Translations under genes and position numbers: made by a program | DNA from: JBFWVD01 sp050246915 | Lineage (GTDB): Bacteria; Actinomycetota; Acidimicrobiia; Acidimicrobiales; Ilumatobacteraceae | Length of the DNA stretch: 17,938 bases | Assembly (NCBI GenBank): GCA_050246915.1 | Contig: JBFWVD010000090.1 | Location: 1-17,938, forward strand | Reading direction: 5' to 3' | The notes under the pieces: generated by a model | Databases searched by the model: none | The model's input: only the letters and a program-made list of their open reading frames with translations | What the model was told of the DNA's origin: nothing | Part shown: piece by piece, positions 16,340 to 17,938 of the stretch | Numbering within the stretch: position 1 is the stretch's first letter | Layout of the letters: each line of letters starts with the position of its first letter

Positions 16340-17662
16340 TCACCGGGGTGTTTCAACTTGTTGTGCAGCTCGCGCTCGTTCGATCCCGAGGGCGAACACG
16401 GCGCACACGGTCCGCAAGAACGCCGTGCCCGTCACGTCGAACGGTTGACGAGAGCGCCGTACGAAACCCAGATGACCCCACACCGACGATCGCAACATGA
16501 TCGGGATGAAGAGGCACGCACCGAACCCCTCGAGTTGCACCGCGGTCGAGCTGAAGTGCTTTGCCACCGCGGTCACGTCGCCGAATTGGACTGGTTCGCC
16601 CATGAGGACGCTCTGGGCGCTGGCGTAGGACGGCTTCAGGGGCACGCCGGCCTTGACCGCTTCGGTCCATGATTCGGGCATGTTGCGCGATGCGACGAGT
16701 TGCATGGACGAGCCGTCGACGCGGAACACGGCCATCCCATCGGCGTAGCCCGTGGCGTCGAGCGCACCCAGGAGGCTCTCGGCTCCGTCGTGGAGGCTGT
16801 CGCACGACTGGAGGACACGAGCGAGGTCTTCGACGGTGCGAAGCAGCGGTGACACGTCGACCCGGTCGTTCGCGGTCTCCGCGGTGTCGCCCAGCTCGGC
16901 GACATTGCGGATGAAGCGATAGCCCGTGCCGCGCACCGAGGCGATGTACACGGGATGTCGGGGATCGTCCCCGAGCTTGCGACGCAACCGGTTGACGAAG
17001 ATGCGCAGCGCGTTCTTCCCGTCTGACGGGAGCCAACCCCATACCCGACGCACGATGGTGTGCGTGGCCAGCGCCTGCTGCGCATGGGTCATGAGGAAGG
17101 TGAGGAGCGAGTACTCCGTTGGTGACAATTGCAATTGCGTCCCCGAGAGCGTGCACTCCTGCGACCACAGGTCCACTTCGAGATCTCCGGCGCGCAGATG
17201 TCGGACGCCGGGCTCCCAGCCGTGGTCGGTGCGGCGGAGGAGCGCGACGACCCGAGCGAAGACCTCATCGGGTCCTGATGCCGGATCGACCACGGCGTCG
17301 ACTCCTGCGGAGACGAGTTTGACGACGCTGGTCGAGGTCGGATTGGCCAGCACCACGAGCGGAGCCATGGTGACGGGACGGATGGCCTCGACGGCCGACC
17401 AGACCATGGCCTCACCGCCGGACACCAAGATCAGCGAGACCTTCTGGATGGAGGCGAGCCATCGGGCCCGCTCGGCATTGGTGGCGGCACTCCACGACCA
17501 TCCGCTGCGGGTCAGCCAGTCGGTGATGCCCGAGCGATCCCAGAAGGTGTCTGCCCCGACGAGAAGTACCGGCTGATCAGGTGTGAGGTCGCGCTTGAGC
17601 TCCGACGGCGTGCCCGGGCGACCAGTGGCGTGCGACGGCTCAGAGCTGATGGACACATTCAC
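16340..17662 (-). CDS. Transcriptional regulator: receiver-like domain without phospho-acceptor + OmpR winged helix + GAF
   Basis: From GTG 17662 this is 440 residues. The N-terminal ~130 residues fold like a response-regulator receiver by pattern (VLLVGAD, SLILVSGGE, PLVVLANPTS, GVDAVVDPAS), but the phospho-acceptor Asp, the acidic pair and the Lys are replaced. Residues ~152-250 are an OmpR/PhoB winged helix (LSPTEYSLLTFLMTH, ALRIFVNRLRRKLGDDP, IASVRGTGYRFI), which binds DNA. Residues ~270-435 are a GAF-like sensor (GYADGMAVFRVDG, GFGACLFIPIM, VWGHLGFVRR), probably for a small ligand. Start: the frame continues to 17833, but the extra 57 codons have four AGG codons, no homology and cover the palindrome; GTG 17662 has AGG nine bases upstream. 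GTG 17683 is another option. It precedes acuI by 15 bp and may control that operon. Confidence 0.8.
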   Translation of the reverse strand: MNVSISSEPSHATGRPGTPSELKRDLTPDQPVLLVGADTFWDRSGITDWLTRSGWSWSAATNAERARWLASIQKVSLILVSGGEAMVWSAVEAIRPVTMAPLVVLANPTSTSVVKLVSAGVDAVVDPASGPDEVFARVVALLRRTDHGWEPGVRHLRAGDLEVDLWSQECTLSGTQLQLSPTEYSLLTFLMTHAQQALATHTIVRRVWGWLPSDGKNALRIFVNRLRRKLGDDPRHPVYIASVRGTGYRFIRNVAELGDTAETANDRVDVSPLLRTVEDLARVLQSCDSLHDGAESLLGALDATGYADGMAVFRVDGSSMQLVASRNMPESWTEAVKAGVPLKPSYASAQSVLMGEPVQFGDVTAVAKHFSSTAVQLEGFGACLFIPIMLRSSVWGHLGFVRRSRQPFDVTGTAFLRTVCAVFALGIERARAAQQVETPR

Positions 17663-17759
17663 CCCCGACGGCCTGCACCCCACGGAGGATACGCCGGTCC
17701 CCCGCTTCCTCCAGTCTGGCGCCGGCGCCAGACTGGAGGAAGCGTTGTCTGTGAGGCAC
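17640..17759 (-). CDS. Possible 39-residue leader ORF over the palindrome
   Basis: GTG at 17759 follows GGAGG (within CTGGAGGAATTT) with ordinary spacing; the frame runs 39 codons through the palindrome and stops at 17640, past the regulator start at 17662 and in another frame. The peptide shows no family signature. It may be a leader peptide coupling translation to the palindromic structure, or chance, since high-GC DNA gives many such frames. Confidence 0.2.
   Translation of the reverse strand: MPHRQRFLQSGAGARLEEAGDRRILRGVQAVGGECVHQL
17703..17744. repeat. Perfect 42-nt palindrome upstream of the regulator
   Basis: The two 21-nt halves are exact reverse complements, centred between 17723 and 17724, with core GGCGCCGGCGCC and outer CGCTTCCTCCAG. 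It lies between the ATP-grasp gene end (17834) and the regulator start. It could be a terminator for the upstream gene without T-run, an operator, or an RNA switch. A third arm copy (TTCCTCCAG, 17763-17771) is beside it. Confidence 0.85.
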
Positions 17760-17770
17760 AAATTCCTCCA

Positions 17771-17800
17771 GAGTTCGATCTTCCGGAGTTCGATCCTGCG
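17771..17800. repeat. Two tandem 15-bp repeats GAGTTCGATC-N5
   Basis: Units 17771-17785 and 17786-17800 agree at 13 of 15 positions. They lie upstream of the palindrome in the direction of the regulator. They may be paired binding half-sites, though a 15-bp period is not a whole helical turn. Confidence 0.5.
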
Positions 17801-17833
17801 GCTTCCGGCGTGAACACCAGAACCCAGCGGCAC

Positions 17834-17938
17834 TCAGTCGCGAGCGATGAGCAAGGCGTCGACGGCGATGAGCCCGTCATCGGTGACGATCAGCGGGTTG
17901 AGGTCGGCCGACGCCAGCCAGCCTCCGCATCGGTCCCA
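17834..17938 (-). CDS. C-terminal end of an ATP-grasp acyl-CoA synthetase (ADP-forming type), truncated by the window edge
   Basis: Reading the minus strand from the edge gives 34 residues ending in DLNPLIVTDDGLIAVDALL-IARD and then TGA at 17836-17834. DLNPL-x5-G-x3-VDA is the typical last strand pair of the ATP-grasp_5/succinyl-CoA-ligase-like domain of ADP-forming acetyl-CoA and acyl-CoA synthetases, where the Asn-Pro pair sits near the metal site. Only the tail is visible, so the full enzyme type (acetyltransferase-fused, CoA ligase or other) cannot be told. Its stop is 171 bp before the chosen regulator start, and the palindrome lies in that gap. Confidence 0.7.
   Translation of the reverse strand, partial: WDRCGGWLASADLNPLIVTDDGLIAVDALLIARD

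Noticed and set aside
17663..17833. Longer regulator start at GTG 17833
   Set aside because: The extra 57 codons include four AGG codons, contain the 42-nt palindrome and tandem repeats, and begin directly after the preceding gene's stop.

Overview
The window is high-GC DNA read as chromosomal, probably from an actinobacterium and possibly Acidimicrobiia-like. This is inferred from GTG starts, actinobacterial-type MDR/AcuI, LLM and amidohydrolase proteins, a Thr/Ala-linker lipoprotein and dense catabolic gene packing; no rRNA or other marker gene is present to fix the taxonomy. No tRNA, rRNA, CRISPR array, transposase, phage gene or integration site was found. The first and last genes are cut by the window edges.

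Layout. (1) 1-521 (+): the C-terminal end of an acyl-CoA carboxylase carboxyltransferase subunit. (2) 591-5713 (-): a branched-chain-amino-acid-type (HAAT/Liv) ABC importer. It consists of a lipoprotein binding protein (livK), a single 940-residue protein fusing both permeases and one ATPase (LivH-LivM-LivG), and a separate LivF ATPase. (3) 5714-6189: the only long gene-free stretch, a divergent control region. (4) 6190-7760 (+): a DUF35 zinc-ribbon/OB protein overlapping a thiolase-fold protein without the usual catalytic cysteine, resembling ChsH2/Ltp2-type aldolase pairs. (5) 7994-11392 (-): a tight three-gene operon of an LLM-class (probably F420-dependent) oxidoreductase, an APH/ACAD10-like phosphotransferase and an alpha/beta hydrolase. 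(6) 11549-13165 (+): an AMP-forming acyl-CoA synthetase divergent from that operon. (7) 13351-16324 (-): AcuI/YhdH-type acrylyl-CoA reductase, a VOC/glyoxalase-fold protein and an amidohydrolase-2 protein. (8) 16340-17662 (-): a regulator with a receiver-like domain lacking the usual phosphorylation residues, an OmpR-type winged helix and a C-terminal GAF domain. (9) 17834-17938 (-): the C-terminal tail of an ATP-grasp acyl-CoA synthetase (ADP-forming type).

Together the genes look like uptake, CoA activation and breakdown of carboxylic acids. The Liv importer takes in a small substrate; the AMP ligase activates an acid; the thiolase-fold/DUF35 pair may cleave a side chain; the phosphotransferase may act on a hydroxyacyl-CoA; the carboxylase and AcuI handle C3-type products. 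The substrate cannot be read from the sequence, and the common-pathway idea is inference.

Non-coding structure is notable. A 43-nt hairpin repeat occurs twice (7925-7967 and 13246-13288; 37/43 identical by eye), each time between convergent genes. A perfect 42-nt palindrome (17703-17744) sits upstream of the regulator, with a third copy of its arm and a 15-bp tandem repeat beside it. No clearly new defence or mobile system is visible; the best candidates for something undescribed are these repeats, the atypical regulator and the LLM-phosphotransferase-hydrolase operon.
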